Origin: Platerodrilus igneus
Taxonomy: Eukaryota > Arthropoda > Insecta > Coleoptera > Lycidae
Direction: 5' to 3'
Assembly (NCBI GenBank): GCA_036346225.1
Contig: JARFIW010000942.1
Location: 806,001 to 870,000 of the forward strand
DNA length: 64,000 nt
Shown: piece by piece, positions 31,813 to 43,499 of the stretch
Layout of the letters: each line of letters begins with the position of its first letter
Position numbering within the stretch: position 1 is the first letter of the stretch
Made by a program: the position numbers and the translations under genes
Notes under the pieces: generated by a model
Databases searched by the model: none
The model's input: the letters and a program-made list of their open reading frames with translations, nothing else
Told to the model about the DNA's origin: nothing

Positions 31813-32364
31813 TTGCCTTTTAGGTCTCATCTCTTGATCTGTGGTGATTTTAATGTTCATTTTGAATCTACTGAGAAAGCAGCTGTAACACTGATTGATT
31901 TTTTTGGTACCTTTGGCTTGTACATTGTTAATAAAACAGCTACTTGTCTTTCTCATTGTCTTGATACTATCTTTACCAATATTCCATCTCTCTCTTGTAG
32001 AGTGGTTAAGACTGGCTTGTCTGATCATCTTGGCCTTGCCACTCAATTAAATCTTAACGATAATTTTATAGTAGTTAATCATCGTAAATCTTGTCGACTT
32101 TATACAATATATGGGAAATATAAATTTTTTAATCATCTCCAACTAGTTAACTGGAACTTTATTGATGATATTAGTCTGTCTCTTAATGACAAATTTACTA
32201 ACTTTATGTCTATAATTGTTTCTGCAGCTGATCTATGTTTTCCTATCAAGCACTTAGGAATATTGAATAACAGTTTCAAAAAAGTTGTCAATTGGTTTAC
32301 GGATGACCTACAAAAGATGCATGATAATTACGTACTTCATGTTGAATTCTGTTGCGTTTCCTAG
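31813..32364 (+). pseudogene. Jockey-like LINE endonuclease domain, 5' truncated
   Basis: Reads HLLICGDFNVHFES, then LDTIFTN and TGLSDHLGLATQL: the GDFN, D and SDH motifs of APE-type LINE endonucleases, all present. The N-terminal part of the domain is absent. A frameshift near 32,300 breaks it from the RT ORF that follows. Confidence 0.85.
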
Positions 32365-32985
32365 TGCAGAACTCAAACTGCGTGTTAATAAATTAAAATA
32401 TGCTTATCGTCATGAACTCAAAAATGCTAAAATTAATGCCTATGACAACTACATTCTTAGAGCTAATAATAATAATAAAAGAAAATGGGATTTGATCAAT
32501 AATTTCAAAGGTTCTAAAAACAGAACCAATGAAATGAACACTCATTTCTCAGCTGATGATTTCAACTATTCTTTTATTGATTCTGTTGCAGAAATCTTAT
32601 CCAATTTATCGAATACTAACACCAGTACCACAACTACTTATACACATTGTTTCTCTGATTTGGTACTCTCTTTCCATTTTGAAGAAGTTTCTTTCAACTA
32701 TGTACGTGATGTTATCTTAGCGATGAAGAATTCCTGATCGAAGGATTTGTTTAATATTAACATCTCTTTAGTCAAATCAGTTATCAACAGTATTCTTATT
32801 CCGCTAACCAAATTATTTAATATTTGCATAAAGAAAGCAGTTTTCCCCGATATTCTGAAACAAGCAAAAGTGATCCATGTGCATAAAAAGGGTATGTTTA
32901 ATGATATTAAGAACTATTGTCCTATTTCTCTTTTACCCACTTTTTCGAAAGTTTTTGTATGTATATTAAATACTCAAATTACTTC
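32285..32985 (+). pseudogene. Jockey-like LINE, RT N-terminal part
   Basis: Reads RHELKNAKINAYDNYIL..KRKWDLINNF, then KAVFPDILKQAKVIHVHKKG..NYCPISLLPTFSKVF, the RT fingers. A TGA at 32736-32738 (KNS-stop-SKD) replaces a sense codon within an otherwise continuous frame. Cut at 32985 by the LINE L1a insertion. Confidence 0.85.
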
Positions 32986-33286
32986 ATCATCATTTTGTTT
33001 TCGACCTTGCTTAAGGTCGGTTTGACGCAGCTCTAACTTCTTTTCTATTCTGTGCTAATCTAAAAAGCTCTACATACCCTTCACAACCTAAATTTCTAAT
33101 AATTTGACTAATATAGTTTGGTCTAGGTCTTCCTATATCCTTCTATCTTTTTCCTATCCAGCTGGCTCTACATAGATATTAGCAACCTGATGGTTGTTAA
33201 AGAACTCTAACATGTTTACATGATTACCATTTATAGGGAAATGAAATATAACCTGGTTATCCGCTTCAAAAAGGAAAAGTGTTAAA

Positions 33287-34025
33287 TTATATGTTATGGT
33301 AAGGCTTAAACAACGAATCGCTGTCAACATGCCAGACCGCTACCTAATTGTGAGTTATGTTATGGTGACGTTTATTAAATTATATGTTATGGTAAGGCTT
33401 AAGCAACAAATCGCTACCAACATGCCAGACCGCTACCTAATTGTGAGTTATGTCATGGTGACGTTTATTAAATTATATGTTATGGTAAGGCTTAAGCAAC
33501 AAACGCTACCAACATGCCAGACCGCTACCTAATTGTGAGTTATGTCATGATGACGTTTATTAAATTATCTGTTATGGTAAGGCTTAAGCAACGAAACGCT
33601 ACCAACATGCCAGACCGCTACCTAATTGTGAGTTATGTCATGATGATGTTTATTAAATTATCTGTTATGGTAAGGCTTAAGCAACGAAACGCTACCAACA
33701 TGCCAGACCGATACCTAATTGTGAGTTATGTCATGATGACGTTTATTAAATTATCTGTTATGATAAGGCTTAAGCAACGAAACGCTACCAACATGCCAGA
33801 CCGCTACCTAATTGTGAGTTATGTCAAGGTGACGTTTATTAAATTATATGTTATGGTAAGGCTTAAGCAACAAATCGCTACCAACATGCCAGACCGCTAC
33901 CTAATTGTGAGCTATATCATGGTGACGTTTATTAAATTATATGTTATGGTAAGGCTTAAGCAACGAAACGCTACCAACATGCCAGACCTCTAACTAATTG
34001 TGAGTTATGTCCTGGTGACATTTTG
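33287..34025 (-). repeat. 93-bp minisatellite, eight units
   Basis: Anchors CAACATGCCAGACC occur at about 33327, 33420, 33512, 33605, 33698, 33791, 33884 and 33977. The period is 93 (once 92). Because 93 is 31 codons, the plus strand shows a 31-residue periodic open frame (MVRLKQR..NMPDRYLIVSYVM). It lies antisense to the LINE and is probably meaningless. Confidence 0.95.
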
Positions 34026-34063
34026 TTAACTGATTTTTTTTTTTGTTTTGTTTTCGAACTTAC

Positions 34064-34369
34064 TTAAAGTCGGTTTGACGCAGCTCTAAATTCTTTTCTA
34101 TTCTGAGCTAGTCTAAAAAGGTCTGCATACCCTTCACAACCTAAATCTCTAATAATTTGACTAATATAGCTTTGTCTAGGCCTTCCTACTCTATTTTTAT
34201 TTGGTAGTCTATAATCTAAGACTTTACTAAATAGTCCCTCATGTCTTAACTGGTGCCCTATCATTCTATCTCTCCTGACCTTCAATTGTTTCCACATACA
34301 GGGTTCCTCACCTATCCTTCTATAAACTTCCTCGTTTGTTACTCTATCTGTCCAGCTAATCTTTAACAT
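34064..34369 (-). CDS. LINE L1a C-terminal domain (fragment)
   Basis: 101 residues, LKISWTDRVTNEEVYRRIGE..RMIGHQLRHEGL..GRPRQSYISQIIRDLGCEGY. It differs from the copy at 9540-9845 at only a few residues, showing that the two L1a copies are close relatives. It is part of a truncated element and not an independent gene. Confidence 0.8.
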   Translation of the reverse strand: MLKISWTDRVTNEEVYRRIGEEPCMWKQLKVRRDRMIGHQLRHEGLFSKVLDYRLPNKNRVGRPRQSYISQIIRDLGCEGYADLFRLAQNRKEFRAASNRL

Positions 34370-34691
34370 TCTCCTATAGCACCAAGTTTCAAAAGCTTCT
34401 ATCCTTTTCTTATCTACTTCTTTAATTGTCCAAGTCTCACTACCGTATAGTAGAACGCTCCATACGTCGACTTTAAAAACTTTTCTATTATCTAAACTAA
34501 TACTATTAGCTATTAGTAAGTTTTTCTTTTAAAAACATTTTTCTAGCTTGAGCTATTCTAGCTACTATATCCCTTCTGCTACGTCCATCCTTTGTAATTA
34601 TACTACCTAAATAGCAAAATTCATCTACCTCCTCTAACTCGGTATTACCTATTTTTAATTTTGGTTTATAACTAGGCTGTAACTCACTTGT

Positions 34692-35893
34692 TATCTTGAA
34701 AATAATAGTTTGTTTTGTGCGGAGCAATTCGGCTTCCAAAAAAAATTATCTACTAGTGATGCATTAGTCAAATTAGTACATAAAATTTCAGATGTTTTTG
34801 AGGATGGTAGTTATCTTGCCGTTAAATTCTGTGATTTGACTAAGGCTTTCGATTGTGTTGATCATGCCCTCTTAGTTAACAAATTAAAAGGTTTAAATTT
34901 TGATGATGTTAGTATTAAGCTAATTGCATCATATTTGACTGCTAGGTCTCAACATGTTTTTTACAAAGGCAAACTGTCCAGCATGTGTGAAGTTTTTTCT
35001 GGTGTTCCTCAAGGTTCCATCCTCGGTCCACTCCTTTCCTTATGCTTCATTAACGACTTACCTTTTTTTCTAAAAGACAAGTGTGATGTTGTCCTTTATG
35101 CAGATGATACCACTCTATACAATAAAAGTGATAATATGGCTCAACTGGAAGCAGACAGTGTGACATCTTTATGCCTCACTGAATCATGGTTTAATGATAA
35201 CAAAAACCAAACAAATGATTTTTTTCATTAAAAAGGGATTCTTTTTCATTGGAGCAATCAGCTAGTTTTCTCGGTATCACCCTGGATAGCAAATTAAATT
35301 GGGACACCCACTGTGATCTGCTATGCAAAAAACTTTGCCGAATTATTTATTTCATAAACTCTTTGGTAAGATCAGTTTCTCTTAATATGCTACTGTCATG
35401 TTATCATGGCATGTTTCATTGTCATATTTTGTATGCTATAATTGTGTGGGGTCACTGAAGTGGCTCTCTTCGGGTTTTCAAGCTTCAACGTAAAATTGTT
35501 CGCATTATGTCTAACCTTGGTTTCCGTGATGACTGCCGTGAATCTTTTATTAAATTTAAAATTTTAACTTTGCCTTGTCTGTTTATTTTACAATGTCTGC
35601 TTTATGTCAAAAAACAAATCTTACAATATCAACACAACACCGATATTCATCACTTTGACACTTGTAACAAGGGCAAATTGGTTGTACCTTACCATAGAAT
35701 AAGTAGGAGCAGAAATGGTTCTAACTACTTGGGCTGTATTTTTTATAACACACTTCATTCTAGCATAAAAGATTTGCCTCTTCATCAATTTAAATTGAAT
35801 ATAAAAAGATTCTTATTAGAAAATGCTTTCTATACAGTACCTGATTTTTTAACTTCTATTGGTTCTTTAAAGTTGTCCTCTGAAGATTTATAA
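34692..35893 (+). pseudogene. Jockey-like LINE, RT palm to C-terminus
   Basis: Reads AEQFGFQKKLSTSDALVKLV, CDLTKAFDCVDHALL, FSGVPQGSILGPLL and the active site VVLYADDTTLY, both Asp present. After a frame change near 35,230 it continues FLGITLDSKLNWDTHCD..SCYHGMFHCHILYAIIVWG. A TGA near 35,457 and another frame follow to the end at 35893. This is the jockey-clade RT order, and the pieces continue 32285-32985. Confidence 0.85.
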
Positions 35894-36004
35894 TATAATT
35901 TCCATCTTTTTGGTAATTTTTTGTTGTTGTTTAAATTGTATATTGTAACATGCTTTTATTGTTTTATTGACTAAATGTTGTTCACATTAGTGATTTACAC
36001 ATGT

Positions 36005-36376
36005 TGTTCGGGATTGATTAATTTCATTATTCAAATTCAAATATTTTTTCGTGTTTATAAAATTGGTGTATTGGGACGTTATCACTCCCGCCAACATATT
36101 TTGTCAAAAACAAGTGCATCTTATCACTTGTTATTTCGGTGTACAACATGGTGGACATAAAAGGTGCTGCCTTGTAAACTTCAGGGAATGCTGCCATCAA
36201 TTTTCAATCTATGTGGTGACTAATGGCAGAAAGTCGCTTGTGTTGAAAGTGAAACAGTTCCTCAGGTGAGTGTATTTTCGTTTTAACTACACCAATTTTC
36301 GTGATATTAGGTTAAACATTTTGTACTCACATTTCGTGCGGGTTTTTCAAACAATTTCTATAGTTATTCATTATCA
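36005..36376 (+). repeat. BEL/Pao 5' LTR
   Basis: Starts TGTTCGGGATTG and ends TTATTCATTATCA. It contains a CAGGTGAGTG near 36265 that could act as a splice donor. It differs from the 3' LTR at two sites by direct reading. Confidence 0.95.
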
Positions 36377-36379
36377 TTT

Positions 36380-36395
36380 TGGTCCTTCGAGCCGG
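36380..36395 (+). promoter_or_regulatory. BEL/Pao primer-binding site, tRNA-Tyr
   Basis: TGGTCCTTCGAGCCGG, three bases after the LTR. It is the exact complement of the conserved 3' end of eukaryotic tRNA-Tyr (CCGGCTCGAAGGA plus CCA). Confidence 0.8.
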
Positions 36396-36929
36396 ATTTT
36401 GAATTAGTTCTTAAAATATACAGTTCACAGTTCATTAAAATTGACGCTTTTTTCAAGTGATAAATATTTTATGCTTTGCACGTGTTTGAAAATCGGTTTA
36501 ACCTAAACATTAAACTCTCCAAATAGCTTATTTTTATTATTAATTGTGAATACTTTGGGTAATTTGAACAAATTAATGCTATTTATTTGATAAGATTACA
36601 CATGGTTTACACTTTTAACAGATGGGTATAAATTTGACATTCTCATATTTCATTATAGTGAGCGGTGCAGTGTTGCCAACTCTTTTAGGTGCTGTGTTGC
36701 CAGATTGTGGTATTCTTTCAAAGAGTATAGGAATTTCTTGCTAAAAGGTGATTGGTTGTTTAAGGGAATTGATGGGATGTTTTTTGGTGAAAGTATAAAT
36801 TAATATTTATATATATTTTAGATTTAATTTAAAGCATTTATTGGACATTTTGTGAATAATTCGTGATTTTCTTATTTGTGTATTTGCATTGTGCACATAC
36901 AATTTTCATTAGAGTGTTTTGTGTTTACG

Positions 36930-38300
36930 ATGGTGAAAATGGAAATTGAAAAATTAGCAAATAAACGCAAGGTGTTACTTTACAAGGTTCGAGCTTTGTT
37001 AAAAATTGCACAAGTAGCTCAACAAGATCCTGTTTCGAAGTTAAATGATTTTGAGGTTCGTTTTGAAGATTTATCTTTATTAGTTGGTCAATTTGAAGAG
37101 GTTCATTTTGAAATTGTATCTCAAGTGGAAGATAAGGATATTGAGGAACAGGAAACTATTCAAACAGAATTTGATGATTGTCAATATTCTATAAAAGTGA
37201 TTTATAGGGATTTGACTCTACAGAGACTTGTAGATGTTCCATCTAGTGCTAAAGGTTCACGTGCAAGTTCAAATCATTCTCATCCAAATTGTAAAATGCT
37301 AATTTGCACAAAAGTGGTGTTAATGCAAGTTGTAATAAAATTAAATTACCGAAAATTGTGATTCCAAAATTTGATGGCAATTTCAAAGACTGGCCTACAT
37401 TCTATGCTTTGTTTCGTACTTTAATTCATGAAAATAATAGTCTTTCAGATATAGAGAAGTACCAGTATATGGTGTCCTCTTTATCTAAAGAAGCCCTGCG
37501 ATGGTTCAGGGACTCCTTTGACTTCAGATAATTATAAAATTTCTTTTCAACAATTGGTGGACAGGTATCAGAACAAACGTTTTCTGCTTACTAGTTATTG
37601 GCAGTCCATATATAATGCTCCAAAAGCTAATATGGATTCTGCAACTTCTTTGCGTTCATTGCTAGCAATTTTCTCGGAAAATTCATTGGCACTTGAGCAA
37701 TTTAATTATGATATGTGGAATTTTACTCGATTAAATCTGTTGTTACAAAAATTAGATAGTGTTACTAGAAAGCGTTTTGAAGTTGAACTTCATGATGTGG
37801 AGCTACCAATGTATGAAGATTTATATGCCTTTTTGTTAAAACATTGTAAGACATTAGAGACTAATTTAGTGATTACAGGACAGCCTACATCATCTCTTAA
37901 ATCAAAACCAGAACAAAAACAATCCGTGAAATTTGGTCAAAATGCAAATCGTGCTAATCAATCTTTTACATTTGTGACCAGTGCAAAGAATTCTAATAGC
38001 AATACTTTGTACAATTTTAAGTGCGTGTGTTGTAAAGAAGATCATTCACTTCTAAAGTGTGATCGCTTCTTGCAATTAGAACCTTTTGATCGCCACAAAT
38101 TGGCGAAGGATTCTAATCTGTGTTTCAATTGCTTAACTGGTGGATATGCTTTGGCGAAGTGTTTGTCAAAACTTCGATGTCATATATGTAAACAGCGACA
38201 TCATACATACTTACATTTTACAAAACCGGAATCTTCCCATCCTAGCAGTTCTACTGATAAGGAAGTTTCTCAACAATCTAGTGCATCTGAACAATTGTCG
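36930..38300 (+). pseudogene. gag: BEL/Pao gag region with zinc knuckles, frameshifted
   Basis: Start taken at the ATG at 36930 (MVKMEIEKLANKRKVLL). The DUF1759-like capsid stretch (IVIPKFDGNFKDWPTFYALF..YQYMVSSLSKEAL) is at 37304-37531. It continues in another frame from 37518 (FQQLVDRYQNKRFLLTSYW). Cys/His clusters CVCCKEDHSLLKC, CFNCLTGGYALAKC and CHICKQRHHTYLH lie at about 38,025-38,215. Frame is lost near 37,300 and 37,510. Confidence 0.85.
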
Positions 38301-38379
38301 GTTCTAACCAATACAGTGTTCAAACATTCCGTGGTCTTACTGTCCACAGTTCTTTTGCATATTCGTGATAGTGCCGGGA

Positions 38380-39119
38380 ATTTTCAAACTTGTAGAGCGT
38401 TACTGGATAATGGAAGTTAAGCAAGTTTTATGACTCGAACATGTGTGAAAAGATTAGGTCTAAAAGCAGTTCCATCCTCAATAGATGTTCATGGTCTAAA
38501 TACAATGACTATGTCTAGTTGTGGTGTGGCTTCATGTTTTATAAAACCTATACAAAATTCTAATATTCAATTTGAAATTGACGTGATTATTGTGCCTTCA
38601 ATCGCTAATTCCGTATCGTCTGCCCCAGTTTCGAAACGTTGGGATCATCTTAAGGATTTATCTTTGGCCGATCCTTATTATGGTCGCCCCCGTGAAGTAG
38701 ATTTGTTATTAGGAGCAGATATTTATTCTTCTGTGTTGCTACCTGGCTTACGGCATGGACATGATGGTGAACCTACTGCAGTGAATACAGTTTTTGGTTG
38801 GGTAATTGGTGGAAAAACTGGTTGCTCTTCTAATGCAAAAGTGAAATCATTGTGTACAACTGTGAGTGTTCCATTGGATACAGTTCTTCGACAATTCTGG
38901 GAAACCGAACAAGTTCCAGAAACAGTGTTACTTTCTCCCGAAGATAGTCAATGTGAGGCTATTTTCAAAGAAACTTATAAACGTAATAAAGAAGGTAGAT
39001 TTGTTTTGCATTTACCTCTTCGTGAAACAAGTGTGGAATTAGGTGATTCCTATTCTATGGCACTAAGACGTTTCGAATTCTTAGAAAGACGTTTAGCTAG
39101 AGATTGTGATCTTGGATAA
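38380..39119 (+). pseudogene. BEL/Pao protease and start of RT
   Basis: Protease motif RALLDNGS is followed at once by TAA (38418-38420) where a Gln codon (CAA) is expected. The frame then continues ASFMTRTCVKRLGL..LLLGADIYSSVLLPGL..VFGWVIGG. The RT leader (LRQFWETEQVPE..RRFEFLERRLARD) closes this frame at 39119, where the reading shifts to the RT core. Confidence 0.85.
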
Positions 39120-41347
39120 CTATAAAGCCTTTATGAAAGATTATCTAGATTCAGGTCATATGTCGTTAGTGACTAAATTTAGTGGTGAACCATTGACAGG
39201 GTTTTACATTCCTCATCATTGTGTCATCAAACCTGATAGTGCTACATCAAAGTTGAGAGTCGTGTTTGATGCTTCTGCGAAATTTTCAAATGGTACATCC
39301 TTAAATGATATATTATTAGTTGGTCCTAAGTTACAGAGAGATTTAACAGGTATTCTTTTGAACTTTAGGTTACATCAATTTGTTCTGACCGCAGACATAA
39401 AACAAATGTATCGTCAAATTGAAATATGTGAACAACATCGTGCTTTTCAGCGCATTCTGTGGAGATTTTCTAAAAGTGATTCTATTGGAGAAAACCAATT
39501 GAATACTGTAACCTACGGTGTTTCTTCGTCACCCTTTTAGCAATTCGTGTTCTTTGCAACTTGCTGAAGATAATTGGAGAAATTATCCTTTAGCTGCTAA
39601 GGTGCTTATGTCTGACACCTAAATCGATGATGTAGTGACTGGATGTAATTCTATAGATAGTGCTTTAAACTTACAACAACAACTTATATCTTTGTTATCC
39701 AGTGCTGGATTTATGCTCCGTAAGTGGGCTAGTAATCATTGTGAATTATTATCGTCGCTTCCTGTGGAAGATCTTCACCCGTTATGTTTTGATGATTCAG
39801 ATTCATTATCAGTGAAGGTATTGGGCCTTCAGTGGGATCCTCGAACAGACTGTTCTCAATATAAGGTAGAACCTTCAGCTCAAATTTGTACCAAACGAGG
39901 TATTTTATCAGATATTGCTAGAGTGTTCGATCCGATTGGTTTATTAACTCCTGTGATTTTTCTTACTAAACATTTGGTGCAACAACTTTGGAGTTTAGGT
40001 TTAGATTGGGATGATAAACCCCCTTCAGAAGTAGTTGATCGTTGGTTATCTTATAACCTACAATTACCATGTTTAGCCAATCTTACCATTCCTCGACATA
40101 TTCAAATAGGTAATGCACTATCGGTGCAGCTTCATGGGTTTTGTGATGCCTCTGAAGCAGGTTATGCTGCTGCCATATATATTCGTTGTGTTACACTCGA
40201 AGGAAACATTTCCGTAAAATTAGTATACGCTAAATCTAAGGTTGCTCCTCTTAAGAGAATTTCTTTACCGCATTTAGAGTTATGTGCAGCCGTGCTTTTA
40301 TCCAATTTAGTGGAATACGTGTCTTGTGTTTACAAAAACCTGATTACTCCTGATCAGATATATGCTTGGTCAGACTCGACAGTGGTGTTATCATGGATCA
40401 AATCGTCTCCTCATCGTTGGAAGACATTTGTCAGTAATCGCATCAGTCATATTCAGGATAAGATTGCCCCTCATCAGTGGCATCATGTCAGTGGAGTGGA
40501 CAATCCTGCAGATTGTGCTTCGCGTGGACTAATGCCTTCCAATCTTGTAAATCATTCAATGTGGTGGTTCGGTCCAACTTTTCTTTACAACTCGAATGAA
40601 TATTCTTCATTTGATGCACTGGAAATAGACCCAGTAGTAGAAAGTGAACAAAGAAAATTAAATTTGTTAAATGTTGTCCCCTTTGATGAGATAATTGTCT
40701 TATTGAATAGATTTTCATCATTGCGTAAAATACAAGGTGTTGTGGCTTATTGCTTACGGTTTGGTAATAATTTGCGAAGTGAAGTTCATCAAAGAAAAAC
40801 AGGTTCGCTTGTTATGACCGAGTTACATAAAGCATTACTAGTGATTGTGAAAATAGTACAGCATGAAGTTTTTCTCAATGAAATAGATTGTATTGAGAAA
40901 GGGAAAGTGTGTGCAAAATCAATTCAAAAATTGGCCCCGTTTATCGATTTTGATAACCTTGTGCGTGTTGGTGGTCGTTTACGACATTCTGAATTATTAT
41001 ATGATGCTAAGCATCCTCTACTACTTCCTCAAGATCATAGACTCAGTGAGTTGATTGTAGAATATACACACCGTAAATATCTACATCCAGGTCCTCAAAC
41101 TTTAGGTTATTTGATTTCTCAACAATTTTGGGTGTTGGGTTTAAAACGTGTTATTAATCGCGACCAGGGTACCAATTTCGTCGGAGCATCAAGGTTGCTC
41201 ATTGCTTATGCTCAAGAGATATCGGGATCTTTAGCCATCAACTGGCATTTTAATCCTCCCGTCTCACCCCATTTTGGTGGTATCTGGGAAGGAGGTTTCG
41301 GTCCATCAAGACTTACTTATATAGAGTTATTGGCGATCAAGTGTTGA
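39106..41347 (+). pseudogene. pol: BEL/Pao RT, RNase H and integrase
   Basis: RT: CVIKPDSATSKLRVVFDAS, then LTADIKQMYRQI (first catalytic Asp). The frame is lost near 39,535. The YxDD box reads stop-IDD: TAA at 39620-39622 followed by ATCGATGAT. RNase H: HGFCDASEAGY, SLPHLELCAAVLL, YAWSDSTVVLSWI and NPADCASRG, so all acidic positions are present. The integrase zinc region (GGRLRHSELLYDAKHPLLL..HRKYLHPGPQ) ends at QQFWVLGLKRVI and jumps at about 41,150 to RDQGTNFVGA. That removes the Cys pair and the first catalytic Asp. Another frameshift lies near 41,305. Confidence 0.9.
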
Positions 41348-41826
41348 CGTACGAAGAACTTTTAACAGTGCTTGTTCAAATTGAGGCTGTTTTAAATTCT
41401 CGTCCTTTGTACAGTCCCAGTTGTAATCCAAATGATCTATTGGTTCTTACACCTGGACATTTTCTTACTTTGGAACCGTTGACGTGTCCTCCGGATCCTG
41501 ACGTTACAAATCTGAAACTTAATAGACTTTCTCGGTGGCAACTGTTGCAGAGAATGCACCAAAACTTCTGGAAGCGTTGGTCTTCAAAGTATCTCCATTC
41601 TTTACAACAGCGTGAGAAATGGATAAAATCCTCTTCCCATGTTAATATTCATGATTTGGTGTTAATCAAAGATTCCAATTCGCCCCCACTACAGTGGAAA
41701 CTTGGTCGAGTAGTTGCTCTTTTTCCAGGTCGTGACTGGGTAGTTAGGGTTGCTCGTGTGCGCACTCAAAATGGCGAATTAGATCGTCCATTAGTTAAGT
41801 TGTGCCCACTACCACTGTGTAATTAG
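41341..41826 (+). CDS. BEL/Pao integrase C-terminal region (DUF5641-like), open
   Basis: 161 residues in one frame: TYEELLTVLVQIEAVLNSRPL, LTPGHFLTLEPL, RWQLLQRMHQNFWKRW, then HDLVLIKDSNSPPLQWKLGRV and RPLVKLCPLPL. This is the conserved Pao C-terminal domain. It is separated from the integrase core by a frameshift, so it would be translated only as a fragment. Confidence 0.85.
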   Translation: MLTYEELLTVLVQIEAVLNSRPLYSPSCNPNDLLVLTPGHFLTLEPLTCPPDPDVTNLKLNRLSRWQLLQRMHQNFWKRWSSKYLHSLQQREKWIKSSSHVNIHDLVLIKDSNSPPLQWKLGRVVALFPGRDWVVRVARVRTQNGELDRPLVKLCPLPLCN

Positions 41827-41974
41827 TCATATGTACAATTATAATTATTTATGTGTGTAGAATCAAATTTTGTTCAAGTTACATTTTGTATTCATGTGTT
41901 CAAGTATATTGATGTACATTCATTTATTTATTTTCAATTAATTAAAATAACATTGCTTATTTTGGTGAGCGGTA

Positions 41975-42346
41975 TGTTCGGGATTGATTAATTTCATTAT
42001 TCAAATTCAAATATTTTTTCGTGTTTATAAAATTGGTGTGTTGGGACGTTATCACTCCCGCCAACATATTTTGTCAAAAACAAGTGCATCTTATCACTTG
42101 TTATTTCGGTGTACAACATGGTGGACATAAAAGGTGCTGCCTTGTAAACTTCAGGGAATGCTGCCATCAATTTTCAATCTATGTGGTGACTAATGGCAGA
42201 AAGTCGCTTGTGTTAAAAGTGAAACAGTTCCTCAGGTGAGTGTATTTTCGTTTTAACTACACCAATTTTCGTGATATTAGGTTAAACATTTTGTACTCAC
42301 ATTTCGTGCGGGTTTTTCAAACAATTTCTATAGTTATTCATTATCA
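41975..42346 (+). repeat. BEL/Pao 3' LTR
   Basis: 372 bp, preceded by TTTTGGTGAGCGGTA (weak purine tract) and followed by CATGT (42347-42351), the second target copy. Confidence 0.95.
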
Positions 42347-42378
42347 CATGTTTCATTATAAATAAAAATAAATAAATA

Positions 42379-43491
42379 GACTCGATTTTTCTCTCCACAC
42401 ATTATACAGCACTTATCTATCTTGTCTTTGATTTGTAGTTATTGCAATACAGGTCTAATAAATTTCAATTACTATAAAATGTATTTTGAAAAACAGCCCC
42501 TCAAGTGCAACATTTAGCAACACAAATGTGAAAGGCGTTTTGCATATTTGTTGAAACCGATCCAACAAATATACTGCAGTTGCCATATTAAAAAAAAATT
42601 AATGTTCTTCTCAGATTAAACAGGCTATCTAATTTTATTACCAGTAGCTGGGTCACAAAGCTGCTTTTTTGTTAATGTCTTTACCTTAAATTCCATGCTT
42701 TAATGTTGATTCAAGATTATGTTATGATTATAGCTTCTTCGAATACACTGGATGAAAATAAAATTACAAAAATTTACCTTAAAAATTAGTCCAATGTTAA
42801 CTTATTTAAGTGTAGTTTCTATATAGATATGCAGAGGTTCTCAACCTATGGTGTTCCCATAAGAAGATGCAAAACATAGTGAAGAGAGGTGCATAAAATT
42901 TAGATAAAAAAGATTTATGACAACATTTTCACATTACGATTTGTTGGAACGAACAGATAATGTAAAAATTATATTGTTAATTAGATAATTAGTTGTACTA
43001 ATGTTTTATCAGTTTCAGTTATTTTAATGAAAGGTGGATACGAAAATTTATATAAGGAATGGAGGGATCAGATACAAAACAGTTGAGAATTGCTGACATA
43101 AAATAAATTTTTACACTGAACTATAAAATGATCTATTAATCCTTTCAGTGCTAATACAACGAACCGACAATATACCAGTTGTAATAAGTGCACATGGGGT
43201 ATATATTACTTATCTGGACCAGGTGTTTAGAAACAGTATTAATTCAGCACTGTTGAAATATGTTTTGTTTGCAATTACTGTATTAATAAACCTATTCTTT
43301 GTATACAAGGCATCTCCTACTATTACTTTCAAATGATTGATTAATGTATATTTGTTCTCATATAAAAAAAGAGTAGTTACACTTATCACATTATAGAAAC
43401 ATATACACAATAATGAGTAAATACAATATAAATAAATACAATAAATATATACATAAGTAAAAATTAAATACAATGTATAAACAAATAGAGT
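42379..43491. other. AT-rich, no feature recognised
   Basis: Scattered short frames only. The stretch 43370-43480 is a simple AT-rich run. Confidence 0.5.
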
Positions 43492-43499
43492 GCAAATTT

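Larger units (their letters stand above)
32986..34691 (-). mobile_element. LINE L1a, 5'-truncated copy with eight minisatellite units
   Basis: Inserted on the minus strand into the jockey RT. From the 5' truncation at 34691 it contains the RT end (QPSYKPKLKIGNTELEEVDEFCYLGS at about 34,680-34,600), the C-terminal domain at 34064-34369 (almost identical to 9540-9845), then eight minisatellite units, a linker, and the second 3' end with its ATG tail at 32986. This architecture is the same as at 9030-10160. The target duplication could not be fixed. Confidence 0.85.
36005..42346 (+). mobile_element. BEL/Pao LTR retrotransposon, recent, defective
   Basis: 6,342 bp. LTRs 36005-36376 and 41975-42346 are both 372 bp, TG...CA, and differ at two positions (near 36069 and 36245 in the 5' copy). 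The target duplication CATGT lies at 36000-36004 and 42347-42351. It has a tRNA-Tyr primer site, then gag, protease, RT, RNase H and integrase in Pao order. At least four frameshifts, two in-frame stops and an integrase deletion make it non-autonomous. It lies in the 3' UTR of a jockey-like LINE. Confidence 0.95.
31750..42378 (+). mobile_element. Jockey-like LINE split by LINE L1a and by a BEL/Pao element
   Basis: The LINE's own sequence is 31750-32985, 34692-36004 and 42352-42378. It starts inside the endonuclease (5' truncated). It ends with an AATAAAAATAAATAAATAG tail at 42360-42379, beyond the Pao insertion. The pieces join in reading order: ILNTQIT at 32,970 is followed by LENNSLFCAEQFGF at 34,700. 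The RT sequence reaches a stop at 35,891 and the UTR continues to 36,004. Confidence 0.85.

Noticed and set aside
33296..33993. Open frames with 31-residue tandem repeats, resembling a repetitive protein
   Set aside because: They arise because the minisatellite unit is 93 bp. The array is inside a minus-strand LINE, and the same unit is present out of this context at 9311-9505.
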